Assembly (NCBI GenBank): GCA_002453315.1
Contig: DKGO01000085.1
Location: 1 to 22,196, forward strand
Reading direction: 5' to 3'
DNA: 22,196 bases
Origin: Caryophanales bacterium UBA6768
Lineage (GTDB): Bacteria; Bacillota; Bacilli; Bacillales_D; Amphibacillaceae
Both the position numbers and the translations under genes were made by a program. Position 1 is the first letter of the stretch; every line of letters begins with the position of its first letter. The notes beneath the pieces were generated by a model, which was not told where the DNA came from, searched no databases, and saw only the letters and a list, made by a program, of their open reading frames with translations. Positions 15,477-22,196 of this stretch are shown here, one piece after another.

Positions 15477-16517
15477 ATGAATAAAATAAAAGTTAGTCTA
15501 CTGCTTAGCTTGATCATTTTATTCCTAGTTGGTTGTGTAAGTATACCTATTGGTGACGGAAATAAAATCAAGGTCGGTAAAGATGGCATTGAATTTTCGG
15601 ATAAGGAAGGCAATGTACATACGATTGCATTTGATACTGAAAATGGCAAATTATATATTGACGGTTTTGGCTTAGAAGAAATTTTGGGACTAGGTGGGAC
15701 GGTAGAAATTCCAGAAAGATTTCCCCCAGATATTCCAATTCCTGAGGATGCAAGGGTTTATAAAGCCAATGATACGAATGGGATTATAACGTTAGCATAT
15801 GAAACTGATCAATCTGTCGATCGAATAGATAAAATGTACACAAAATATTATCAATCTAATGTATTTATAGAAAAACCCGTTGTTTCTGAAGAAGATGATG
15901 AAAATGGAAAAATGAAAACCTTTCTAGGTTTAAGAAAAGACGGCACATTAGATGTGAGATTTTTCCCCTCTCAAATAATGGAAGATGGTACAACGGTTGG
16001 CATTGTATTTCATGAAGGTAACAAAGAACCTTCAAAAGAGTTTCCTGGCGATATGTTTGATGTTGTCAATCCATTTGAATGGTTTACTGGCGACATGTTT
16101 AATGGGTCATTTGAAAACTTACCGGATGAAGATATTGATAACGATGGGTCAAGTGAACAGATGACTGGCGATATGTCTAGTAGTAGGGATGTAGATGAAT
16201 TTATTCAACATTACTTACCTTCAGGTTTCCCGATTCCGGAAAATGCAAAAATTAATCAAGCTGAAGCATTGCTCGGAATTATTTTATTGGCTTTTGAAGC
16301 GGATACTTCCCCGGAAGCAGTTGAAAAGAGATATAAGTCTTATTTTAGTAGTGAAGATTTTATTGATCAACCTACTTTTATAGAAAAAAAGATTGAAAAT
16401 GTTTTGTTACACATAATTGAAGGGAATCATCGTGAGGGAAAATTTAACTTACGTTATTCACCTTCTAATAACATAAATGGTGGCTCGGAGGTGATTGTCA
16501 TTTTTGAGAAAAATTAA
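15477..16517 (+). CDS. lipoprotein with a duplicated domain, unknown function
   Basis: I do not recognise a family. Residues 1-20 are a lipoprotein signal with lipobox LVGC (Cys20), so it should sit on the outer membrane face. A beta-rich segment (about 24-75) precedes two similar modules of about 97 residues: residues 82-178 (FPPDIPIPEDARVYKAN, LAYETDQSVDRIDKMYTKYY, RFFPS) and residues 247-343 (LPSGFPIPENAKINQAE, LAFEADTSPEAVEKRYKSYF, RYSPS). Between them a linker carries three GDM motifs (191, 205 and 231). ATG at 15477 is preferred over ATG 15471 because AAGGGG lies 9 bases upstream of the former and only 3 of the latter. The length is 346 residues. A strong terminator follows, and the gene looks like a single unit. 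Confidence 0.85.
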   Translation: MNKIKVSLLLSLIILFLVGCVSIPIGDGNKIKVGKDGIEFSDKEGNVHTIAFDTENGKLYIDGFGLEEILGLGGTVEIPERFPPDIPIPEDARVYKANDTNGIITLAYETDQSVDRIDKMYTKYYQSNVFIEKPVVSEEDDENGKMKTFLGLRKDGTLDVRFFPSQIMEDGTTVGIVFHEGNKEPSKEFPGDMFDVVNPFEWFTGDMFNGSFENLPDEDIDNDGSSEQMTGDMSSSRDVDEFIQHYLPSGFPIPENAKINQAEALLGIILLAFEADTSPEAVEKRYKSYFSSEDFIDQPTFIEKKIENVLLHIIEGNHREGKFNLRYSPSNNINGGSEVIVIFEKN

Positions 16518-16558
16518 AGATAAAATTGTAAGACCTTTATAAAAGACTACTCCTTTGG

Positions 16559-16608
16559 AAAATATTCATTAAGGTACACATGCTAATAATACCTTAATGG
16601 ATATTTTT
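16559..16608 (+). terminator. strong terminator after the lipoprotein gene
   Basis: A 17-bp stem is formed by AAATATTCATTAAGGTA (16560-16576) and TACCTTAATGGATATTT (16590-16606) with one G-U pair. It is followed by two more T, and the T run overlaps the end of the stem. It insulates the amino acid transporter operon. Confidence 0.85.
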
Positions 16609-16623
16609 AATGAATCATATAAA

Positions 16624-16637
16624 TGTAAACGCTTTAC
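16624..16637. promoter_or_regulatory. cre-like CcpA operator candidate
   Basis: TGTAAACGCTTTAC matches the cre consensus TGWAANCGNTNWCA except for the last two bases. GTAAA/TTTAC forms a clear dyad around the CG. It ends 8 bases upstream of the -35 box, a place where CcpA usually activates rather than blocks. Confidence 0.45.
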
Positions 16638-16645
16638 CTAAAATG

Positions 16646-16674
16646 TTGAATCAATTTGTTTTTTAAAGTATAAT
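16646..16674 (+). promoter_or_regulatory. sigma-A promoter of the amino acid ABC operon
   Basis: TTGAAT (16646-16651), then 17 bases, then a perfect TATAAT (16669-16674). Transcription would begin near 16681. Confidence 0.8.
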
Positions 16675-16775
16675 GTTGATACTATGAATTACTTATGGAA
16701 ATATCACTACTAGTTTTAATGATAGACTAGTAAAAGATACCCATGGGTAAAAAAATGAAGGGGGTCGAGGTAATA

Positions 16776-17636
16776 GTGAAAAGAAAGAATATTCTATTCA
16801 TTTTATTACTGGTAAGTATTACGGTTTTATTTGTTGCTTGTGGTGGTGGAAACTCTGACAATGGTAATGATGGAAATAATGGTAATGATGGTAATGCATC
16901 AGAAAACAACAACTCCAATTCAGAGAATGCTGCAAACAATAATGATGGAGAATCGGAAATCACAAAATTAGTAGTTGGTTCTGATGCAACTTATGCTCCG
17001 ATGGAGTATATCGATGACAGTGGTGAAATTGTTGGAATTGATATCGATATCATCAATGCGATTGCTGAAGAACTAGGAATTGAACTAGAAGTGAAAAATA
17101 TTGGTTGGGAACCATTATTCCCAGCACTAAAAAATGGTGAAATTGATTTTGCTGTATCTTCTATTACAATTACAGAAGATCGTCAAAAAGAATTTGATTT
17201 TACAGAGCCTTACTATGAAGCAAAACAAGTCATTTTAGTACCTGAAGATTCTGATGTTTCTGGGTTAGCTGATCTGGAAGGTAAAAAAGTAACGGTTCAA
17301 ATTAATACTACTGGTCACATTGCTATGCAGGATTTTATGGGAGAAACTAGCCCAAATATCATTCCTTCAGAAACAATGCCAATTGCGATTCAAGAAATGT
17401 TAAATGGAAATGCAGATGCAGCAGTAGGGGATAATTCAACAGTAAATGAATATATTAAAAACAATCCAGATCAAAAAATGAAAGTAATTGAAGACGACGA
17501 TAATTTCGAAAAAGAATTTTACGGATTAATGGTCCAAAAAGGAAATATTGATGTTCTACAACTTTTAAATGACGGAATTAAAGCAGTAAAAGAAAATGGT
17601 AAATTAAAAGAAATTACGGGCCTTGACTTAGACTAA
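16776..17636 (+). CDS. polar amino acid ABC transporter substrate-binding lipoprotein
   Basis: This is the solute-binding subunit of an amino acid importer (family 3, glutamine/arginine type). Residues 1-22 are a lipoprotein signal with lipobox-like FVAC (Cys22). A long Asn/Asp/Gly-rich flexible linker follows (about 23-60). The binding domain starts KLVVGSDATYAPMEYID with later GIDIDIINAIAEELG, LKNGEIDFAVSSITITEDRQ and FDFTEPYY, all standard for the family. The ligand is probably arginine, glutamine or a related amino acid; Bacillus ArtP is a close type. GTG at 16776 is chosen with GAGG 5 bases upstream. In-frame ATGs at 16743 and 16755 would add a polar extension before the signal peptide. 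A terminator right behind it should make this subunit more abundant than the permease. Confidence 0.9.
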   Translation: MKRKNILFILLLVSITVLFVACGGGNSDNGNDGNNGNDGNASENNNSNSENAANNNDGESEITKLVVGSDATYAPMEYIDDSGEIVGIDIDIINAIAEELGIELEVKNIGWEPLFPALKNGEIDFAVSSITITEDRQKEFDFTEPYYEAKQVILVPEDSDVSGLADLEGKKVTVQINTTGHIAMQDFMGETSPNIIPSETMPIAIQEMLNGNADAAVGDNSTVNEYIKNNPDQKMKVIEDDDNFEKEFYGLMVQKGNIDVLQLLNDGIKAVKENGKLKEITGLDLD

Positions 17637-17644
17637 TATAATAG

Positions 17645-17676
17645 CTGTTCGCTGGTAACGGCGAACAGTATTTTTT
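17645..17676 (+). terminator. intercistronic terminator between binding protein and permease genes
   Basis: CTGTTCGC (17645-17652) and GCGAACAG (17661-17668) form a perfect 8-bp GC-rich stem with an 8-base loop, followed by TATTTTTT. Partial readthrough is needed for the downstream genes unless they have another promoter. Confidence 0.88.
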
Positions 17677-17714
17677 CAACTATTTGGTGTCAAGATTTTT
17701 TTGTGAGCCTTTTT

Positions 17715-17720
17715 GGAGGT
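17715..17720 (+). promoter_or_regulatory. ribosome binding site that decides an unusual start
   Basis: GGAGGT is a near-perfect Shine-Dalgarno sequence, but no ATG, GTG or TTG lies at the right distance in the permease frame. The codon 7 bases downstream is ATA (17728). Confidence 0.6.
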
Positions 17721-17727
17721 GTTTACG

Positions 17728-18438
17728 ATAGAGTTTTTGTCAGCCATTCGCTTTGACATGATTTGGAATTACAAGGAACTATTTATCCGTGGAGTATGGG
17801 TGACGTTAGCATTAACAGCGGTTGGTTATTCTTTTGGTGTGTTAATCGGATTAATATTTGGTTTAGGGAGATTATCCCATAGGAAGTGGATTTATTACCC
17901 AAGTAAATTGTTCGTTGACTTTTTCAGGGGAACACCTCTATTAGTGCAAATATTATTAATTCACCTAGCACTTATCCCGACTATATTTGGCCATTCCTTG
18001 GGTTTTTTTGTTTCCGGAGCTTTAGCATTAATGCTAAACTGTGGTGCCTATACAGCGGAAATATTCCGTGCAGGAATTCAGTCGCTTGACAAAGGACAAA
18101 TGGAAGCTGCTAGGTCTTTAGGGATGCCACATGGAATTGCCATGCGTAACATCATATTACCACAGGCATTTCGCCGTATGATTCCGCCTTTAGGGAATGA
18201 ATTGATTGCATTATTAAAGGATTCTTCGCTAGTAACAGTGATTGCTGCAACAGATATTCTGTTTGCTGCAAAAGTGGTTGCTGGGGCACATATGAGGTTT
18301 TGGGAACCATATATATTTGCGGCGATTTTATATTTAATTTTAACGTGGGTAGCAACGAAATTAATTGCTTATATTGAGAGGCGCTTTAGTAACTCGTATA
18401 TACCAATGAGCCGACGTAAACAATTAAAAGAGGAATAG
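17728..18438 (+). CDS. polar amino acid ABC transporter permease
   Basis: This MetI-like (His/Glu/Gln/Arg/opine type) permease has about five membrane segments. Visible family marks are VDFFRGTPLLVQ (63-74) and the EAA loop EAARSLGMPHGIAMRNIILP (126-145), the contact point for the ATPase. It works with the neighbouring binding protein and ATPase to import an amino acid. The start is a problem. The frame opens at TTG 17713, but that codon overlaps the GGAGGT ribosome binding site and has none of its own. TTG 17737 lies 16 bases away, too far. ATA 17728 is at the ideal 7-base spacing and would begin (M)EFLSAIRFDMIW. I use ATA, giving 236 residues, and treat this as uncertain; automated annotation would probably choose 17713 or 17737. 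Confidence 0.88.
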   Translation: MEFLSAIRFDMIWNYKELFIRGVWVTLALTAVGYSFGVLIGLIFGLGRLSHRKWIYYPSKLFVDFFRGTPLLVQILLIHLALIPTIFGHSLGFFVSGALALMLNCGAYTAEIFRAGIQSLDKGQMEAARSLGMPHGIAMRNIILPQAFRRMIPPLGNELIALLKDSSLVTVIAATDILFAAKVVAGAHMRFWEPYIFAAILYLILTWVATKLIAYIERRFSNSYIPMSRRKQLKEE

Positions 18439-18446
18439 CTGGTGTA

Positions 18447-18465
18447 AATCCTGGAGGATAGGATT
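18447..18465 (+). other. small intercistronic hairpin
   Basis: AATCCT (18447-18452) and AGGATT (18460-18465) form a perfect 6-bp stem around GGAGGAT between permease and ATPase genes. There is no T run, so it is not a terminator. It could affect mRNA stability or be chance. Confidence 0.3.
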
Positions 18466-18511
18466 GGGCAGCTCCTGTATGAACCACTAATGAAATAGGT
18501 AGGTGGGATAG

Positions 18512-19234
18512 TTGATAAAAGTAGAAGGTTTAGTTAAATCCTTTGGTGATTTGGAAGTGTTAAAAGGTATTGATTACGAAGTGAAAGAAAAAGAAGTGAT
18601 TTGCATTATTGGAGCGAGTGGTTCTGGTAAAAGTACTTTTTTACGCTGTATTAATTTATTAGAGGAAATTACAGATGGTGCTGTTTATATAAATGATGTG
18701 AAAGTAAATGATCCTAAAACGAATATTAATGACATAAGAAAAAGTGTTGGGATGGTATTTCAACAATTTAACTTATTTCCCCATATGAATGTAATGGATA
18801 ATATTACGATTTCACCACGGAAAATTTTAAGAATGGCTCCGAATGATGCGGAAAAAGTTGCTCATGAATTGCTAAATAAAGTCGGTTTATCTGATAAGGC
18901 ATATGCTTATCCAGAACAATTATCAGGTGGGCAAAAGCAAAGAGTGGCTATTGCTAGAGCACTGGCGATGAAACCTAAAATTATGCTGTTTGATGAGCCA
19001 ACTTCCGCCTTAGATCCCGAAATGGTAAAAGAGGTATTGGATGTTATGAAAGAATTAGCTCATGAAGGAATGACGATGGTCGTTGTCACACATGAGATGG
19101 GCTTTGCACGTGAGGTTGGTGACCGGGTTCTCTTTATTGATGGTGGTTATTTAGTAGAGGAAGGGACACCTAAGCAAATTTTTAAAAACCCACAACATGA
19201 AAGAACCCAAGCATTTTTAAGTAAAGTATTATAA
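18512..19234 (+). CDS. polar amino acid ABC transporter ATP-binding protein
   Basis: This is the ATPase of the importer, 240 residues, the same size as Bacillus ArtR and GlnQ. It has Walker [10 protein letters not shown] (34-42), Q-loop [10 protein letters not shown] (83-92), signature LSGGQKQRV (137-145), Walker B IMLFDEP (157-163) and switch His194 in [11 protein letters not shown]. All catalytic residues are present. The start is TTG at 18512 with AGGTAGGTGGG upstream. It is 73 bases after the permease and ends the operon; a terminator follows. The set resembles ArtPQR or GlnHMPQ-type systems; the ligand is not fixed by the ATPase. Confidence 0.95.
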   Translation: MIKVEGLVKSFGDLEVLKGIDYEVKEKEVICIIGASGSGKSTFLRCINLLEEITDGAVYINDVKVNDPKTNINDIRKSVGMVFQQFNLFPHMNVMDNITISPRKILRMAPNDAEKVAHELLNKVGLSDKAYAYPEQLSGGQKQRVAIARALAMKPKIMLFDEPTSALDPEMVKEVLDVMKELAHEGMTMVVVTHEMGFAREVGDRVLFIDGGYLVEEGTPKQIFKNPQHERTQAFLSKVL

Positions 19235-19272
19235 AAAAAATTTTGTTATATTTTTTATCGATTAAATTGTTT

Positions 19273-19311
19273 ATTAGCCAATCCCGGATGGAACTTGGCT
19301 AATATTTTTTT
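19273..19311 (+). terminator. terminator of the amino acid ABC operon
   Basis: ATTAGCCAA (19273-19281) pairs perfectly with TTGGCTAAT (19295-19303) and is followed by ATTTTTTT. Confidence 0.92.
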
Positions 19312-19359
19312 ATTGTCTCGGAAACTATAGAATTTGTTATTTGTGGATAACTTTTATGG

Positions 19360-19365
19360 TAAAAT
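19360..19365 (+). promoter_or_regulatory. candidate extended -10 for the MATE gene
   Basis: TGGTAAAAT gives an extended -10 motif about 150 bases before the MATE start. The -35 region is poor (TTGTTA is 20 bases away). The leader holds a weak CTTAC/GTAAG pairing and nothing else I can name. Confidence 0.3.
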
Positions 19366-19515
19366 TTAATTATCTTACTTGATCTGTTTCTAACGTAAGA
19401 CATCCTTCGCGATTGCTGGTTTTGCTTGCTTTGTGTGTTGAAATTCAAACGGTTACTTCTTCAGCATTAGTCTTTTTCCCCCAAGTAGAAAATATAAATT
19501 GAGAGGGTAAACAAT

Positions 19516-20874
19516 ATGACACATGTCCATCGGCTTCACAACCAAACAGTATTAAAAAGCTTTTTTCACTATTTAATTCCCTCACTTATTGGTATGAGTT
19601 TATTATCAGTAAATATTGTGATAGATGGTATTTTTGTTGGGCACGGTGTAGGTGAAGTGGCATTGGCCGGTGTTAATGTTGCATCACCAGTCTATTCCAT
19701 CGTATTATCCATTGCATTATTAATTGGTGTCGGTGGTGGAACGATGTTTTCAATTGCTTTAGGTAGACAGGATATCGAACGGGCAAAAGTCATCTATACC
19801 ACATCTTTTATCGTTGTGACTATTATTACGATTGCTGTCACCGTCATCAGTTTACTGTTTTTGGAGGAAATTAGTTATTTGTTCGGGGCAAATGGGGAAA
19901 CTCTACCGTACGTCGTCCAATATATGAAAATTATTTTATTGTTTTCGGTTATTGTCGCATGGGAATCAATGTTAAGTATTTTCGTTCGCAATGATGGCAA
20001 TCCATTTTTAGCCATGATAAGTCTTGTGTTAACATCAATATTGAATATTGTTTTAAATTATTGGATGATTTTTATTTTACAATGGGGTGTGAGAGGAGCA
20101 GCCTTGGCAACGGTTATTTCTATCTTTAATGGGTTACTTTTGTTAAGCAGTCATTTTTTTAAAAAGTCTTCCCATTTAAAACTGACAAAAAAGATTATTT
20201 CCCCGAGGGATGTCTTCCAAATTAGTAGTGTTGGAATTCCTAGTTTCCTTTCTGAAATTGGGTTTGGTATTTTCGTTATCGGATACAACGTGGTCATTGT
20301 CCGTTACGCGATGACAGATGGACTAGCAGCCTTCTCCGTGATTAACTATTTACACACTTTTATGTTTTTAGCCTTTATGGGAATTGGCACAGCGATTCAA
20401 CCGATGATTAGTTACTATTTTGGCGCTAAAATGAATCATAAAATTGCTGAAGTAATAAAAATAGCGGAAAAAACGGCTATCATCATTGGGGGTGGTTTCT
20501 TTATAGGCGGATATTTTAGTGCTGGCTTTTTAGTTTCTTTGTTTGGTATTACCGATCCACAAATTACTGCATTAACTATCGTCGGTATCAGATTATTTTT
20601 CTTAAGTTATTTGTTTATGGGAATTAATTTTATTTATATTATTTATTTTCAGTCGATTGGTTCTGTGAGGCCATCAACATGGTTAACGGTTTTTCGGAGT
20701 TTTATCGTGTTCATGATGATGATTATCGTATTACCATTGCTATTTGGTATCCATGGTGTTTGGCTAACATTACCAGTTACAGAGGCCATCATAATGCTAA
20801 TCATCATTGTATTTGCTCGTCATAAAGTGGTCGGAAAACAAGCAATTAACACAAAACTGTATACAGCGGAATAA
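19516..20874 (+). CDS. MATE-family multidrug/toxin efflux transporter
   Basis: This 452-residue protein has about twelve hydrophobic segments in two halves, the length and layout of MATE (multi antimicrobial extrusion) transporters, which export cationic compounds using a Na+ or H+ gradient. Family marks in the first half are the IPSLIGMSLLSVNIVIDGIF stretch in helix 1 with Asp37, GVGEVALAGVNVASPVYS, and VLTSILNIVLNYWMIF near helix 5. The second half repeats the pattern from GIPSFLSEIGFG and GIGTAIQPMISYYFGA. It is closest in type to the MepA branch; no substrate can be named. The start ATG 19516 has GAGAGGG upstream. It is a single gene, ending at a hairpin shared with the convergent GH3 gene. 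No MarR/MepR-type regulator is in the window. Confidence 0.9.
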   Translation: MTHVHRLHNQTVLKSFFHYLIPSLIGMSLLSVNIVIDGIFVGHGVGEVALAGVNVASPVYSIVLSIALLIGVGGGTMFSIALGRQDIERAKVIYTTSFIVVTIITIAVTVISLLFLEEISYLFGANGETLPYVVQYMKIILLFSVIVAWESMLSIFVRNDGNPFLAMISLVLTSILNIVLNYWMIFILQWGVRGAALATVISIFNGLLLLSSHFFKKSSHLKLTKKIISPRDVFQISSVGIPSFLSEIGFGIFVIGYNVVIVRYAMTDGLAAFSVINYLHTFMFLAFMGIGTAIQPMISYYFGAKMNHKIAEVIKIAEKTAIIIGGGFFIGGYFSAGFLVSLFGITDPQITALTIVGIRLFFLSYLFMGINFIYIIYFQSIGSVRPSTWLTVFRSFIVFMMMIIVLPLLFGIHGVWLTLPVTEAIIMLIIIVFARHKVVGKQAINTKLYTAE

Positions 20875-20904
20875 AGGTAAGATCAAAAAGTTGTTTGAAA
20901 TAAA

Positions 20905-20934
20905 GTATCTCCTTACCAATTTGGAAGGAGATAC
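20905..20934. terminator. palindromic terminator between convergent MATE and GH3 genes
   Basis: GTATCTCCTT (20905-20914) and AAGGAGATAC (20925-20934) form a perfect 10-bp stem, with CCA/TGG pairs inside. Neither strand has a strong T run, but the position between two converging stop codons suggests a bidirectional terminator. Confidence 0.65.
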
Positions 20935-20945
20935 ATATTAATTGA

Positions 20946-22196
20946 CTATTTAGCCTTATGCCCAATTGGCCATTGATCCGATAAAGTTATTGGTAACTTG
21001 GCCCGAGTACGACCTTTGAAGAGTACTTTAACCATTGACTGCATTGACATAAGGGAAGTATCATAAGCAGTCATCAATACTGAAGCATCTTGTACTTCGA
21101 GTAAATCGTATGGATTACCGAATGAACAAATTACTATTTTATCATGATATTGTTGCACAATTTGTTGTGTATCCTGTAATAGGTGAGTGTTTTTTGTTAA
21201 TGATTGTATCGGAATTATAATTTGTTCCGCCTTTTCACAAGCTTGTATGACGGAATCCTCAATTGACAATGGCAGTGTCGTAAAATTAAGTAATTTATCA
21301 TGGAAAAAGTGAGCAAATTGTGCAATAGATGACCCTTGATTTGTTTTTTCATTTATTGGCGTTGACAAAATCACTGTTTCTAGATGTTTATTTAAAGGGA
21401 TTTGATGGTGGTTATTCTTTACGATTGTTATGGATTGTTCACTGAGCTTTTTTGCGAATTCAATATGTCGTGTATGACCGATGGGCTGTTGGTCACTTGT
21501 TGAAATCTCACTTAATTGCCGTTGTTCTTTCAGTTTTAAAATCCGTTCAACAGATTCGTTAATTCTTTCTTCACTTAGTTCCCCCAATTTCACCGCTTGT
21601 AAAACAGCTTCTATCATATTTCGTTGGCTTTCCATTGGACCATTCAAATACACAATATCTGCCCCTGCTTTTAGTGCTTTAATAGCATCCCCATATTCAC
21701 TGGGTTTTTTACCCATAAGATCTGTCATAATCATACCGTCATAGCCAATTTTGTCACGTAATACGTCTTGGATCATTTCTTTTGAGGTAGAGGCTCCCTT
21801 TGCATGGGAAATCATTAGTGCATCAGTACCTTTTTCTATTGCATACATAAAAGGTAATAGTGCATTTTCATCGATATCAATTGGGTGTATGGCGTTTTCA
21901 TCAACAATCGTTGGGAAGTAATTCATCATTCCAATGACATTTTTATTTTGATACCCATGAATCATGTCTACCCCATGTTTTTTTACTTTTTCCACATTTT
22001 CACCAAAAGGAAATAAGTCATAGTGTTGGGTGATGCCATTTTTTCGGACATTTAAATTTGGTGAAAAAAGAAAGTTAATACCAATTGATTTTAATTGTTC
22101 AGCGACAATTTCTGCCATTTTTCTCGTGTATAACCGATTGTCCATGGCACCAAATGCAAGATAATTTGTAATAGGCGTCATTTCTTTGATAAAACG
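20946..22196 (-). CDS. glycoside hydrolase family 3, NagZ-like protein (partial, N-terminus outside the window)
   Basis: This is a GH3 protein of the bacterial beta-N-acetylglucosaminidase (NagZ/YbbD) type. The frame is open to the right edge: codons before the internal ATG at 22181 read RFIKE, so the true N-terminus lies beyond the window. The visible part begins in the barrel (LAFGAMDN, then GINFLFSPNLNV, the counterpart of GINVNFAPVVDV). It continues with LLPFMYAIEKGTDALMISHA and GYDGMIMTDLMG, whose Asp is the expected nucleophile. A second alpha/beta domain follows from about EFAKKLSEQSITIVKNN. The usual KHFPGHGD..DSH loop with the acid/base His is replaced by MMNYFPTIVDENAIHP, so activity of the normal type is doubtful. 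It might be an altered hydrolase, a phosphorylase-like variant or a binding protein. Confidence 0.82.
   Translation of the reverse strand, partial: RFIKEMTPITNYLAFGAMDNRLYTRKMAEIVAEQLKSIGINFLFSPNLNVRKNGITQHYDLFPFGENVEKVKKHGVDMIHGYQNKNVIGMMNYFPTIVDENAIHPIDIDENALLPFMYAIEKGTDALMISHAKGASTSKEMIQDVLRDKIGYDGMIMTDLMGKKPSEYGDAIKALKAGADIVYLNGPMESQRNMIEAVLQAVKLGELSEERINESVERILKLKEQRQLSEISTSDQQPIGHTRHIEFAKKLSEQSITIVKNNHHQIPLNKHLETVILSTPINEKTNQGSSIAQFAHFFHDKLLNFTTLPLSIEDSVIQACEKAEQIIIPIQSLTKNTHLLQDTQQIVQQYHDKIVICSFGNPYDLLEVQDASVLMTAYDTSLMSMQSMVKVLFKGRTRAKLPITLSDQWPIGHKAK

Overview
The window comes from the chromosome of a low-GC Gram-positive bacterium, most likely a Bacillaceae member (Bacillus/Oceanobacillus/Virgibacillus-like). 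Four things point there: AT-rich codon use, strong AGGAGG-type ribosome binding sites with frequent TTG and GTG starts, many lipoprotein signal peptides, and the gene order cshA-ydbS-ydbT known from Bacillus. I see no tRNA, rRNA, CRISPR, transposase or phage genes, and the region looks like ordinary core/accessory chromosome. I found no convincing new multi-gene system. The points worth a second look are regulatory DNA and a few divergent proteins.

Layout. 1-293: a short tandem array of hairpin repeats at the left edge, then a terminator. 294-3105 (minus): a VOC/glyoxalase-like protein, a VanY-type D,D-carboxypeptidase lipoprotein and a membrane-anchored CapA-type phosphoesterase-fold protein, the last two overlapping. 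3193-6116 (plus): an EcsA/EcsB-like ABC exporter pair followed by an Est30-like carboxylesterase. 6102-6130: a bidirectional terminator facing a minus-strand EamA/DMT transporter (6146-7048). 7049-7597: a long non-coding stretch with a candidate promoter, hairpins and possibly a decayed small ORF, leading into the DEAD-box RNA helicase gene cshA (7598-9046). 9047-9481: terminator, a fragment of a Bacillaceae intergenic repeat, AT-rich DNA. 9482-11459: ydbS and ydbT, membrane proteins with bPH2 domains. 11568-12509: an MBL-fold hydrolase. 12675-13592: an LCP-family cell-wall ligase. 13746-14483 (minus): a small membrane protein. 14881-15189: a DUF3006 protein. 15477-16517: a lipoprotein with two copies of one domain. 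16624-19234: a polar amino acid ABC importer operon (binding lipoprotein, permease, ATPase) with a good sigma-A promoter, a cre-like site and an internal terminator. 19516-20874: a MATE-family transporter. 20946-22196 (minus): a GH3 NagZ-like protein that runs off the right edge.

Theme. Much of the window concerns the cell envelope: VanY trims peptidoglycan stem peptides, the LCP protein attaches anionic polymers to the wall, the GH3 protein resembles muropeptide-recycling glucosaminidases, and CapA, EcsAB-like and YdbST are envelope proteins. They are separate transcription units, however, not one pathway operon.

All functions are assigned from motifs read by eye; no database search was run. 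Start codons were revised where a better ribosome binding site or a promoter position excluded the longest reading frame.
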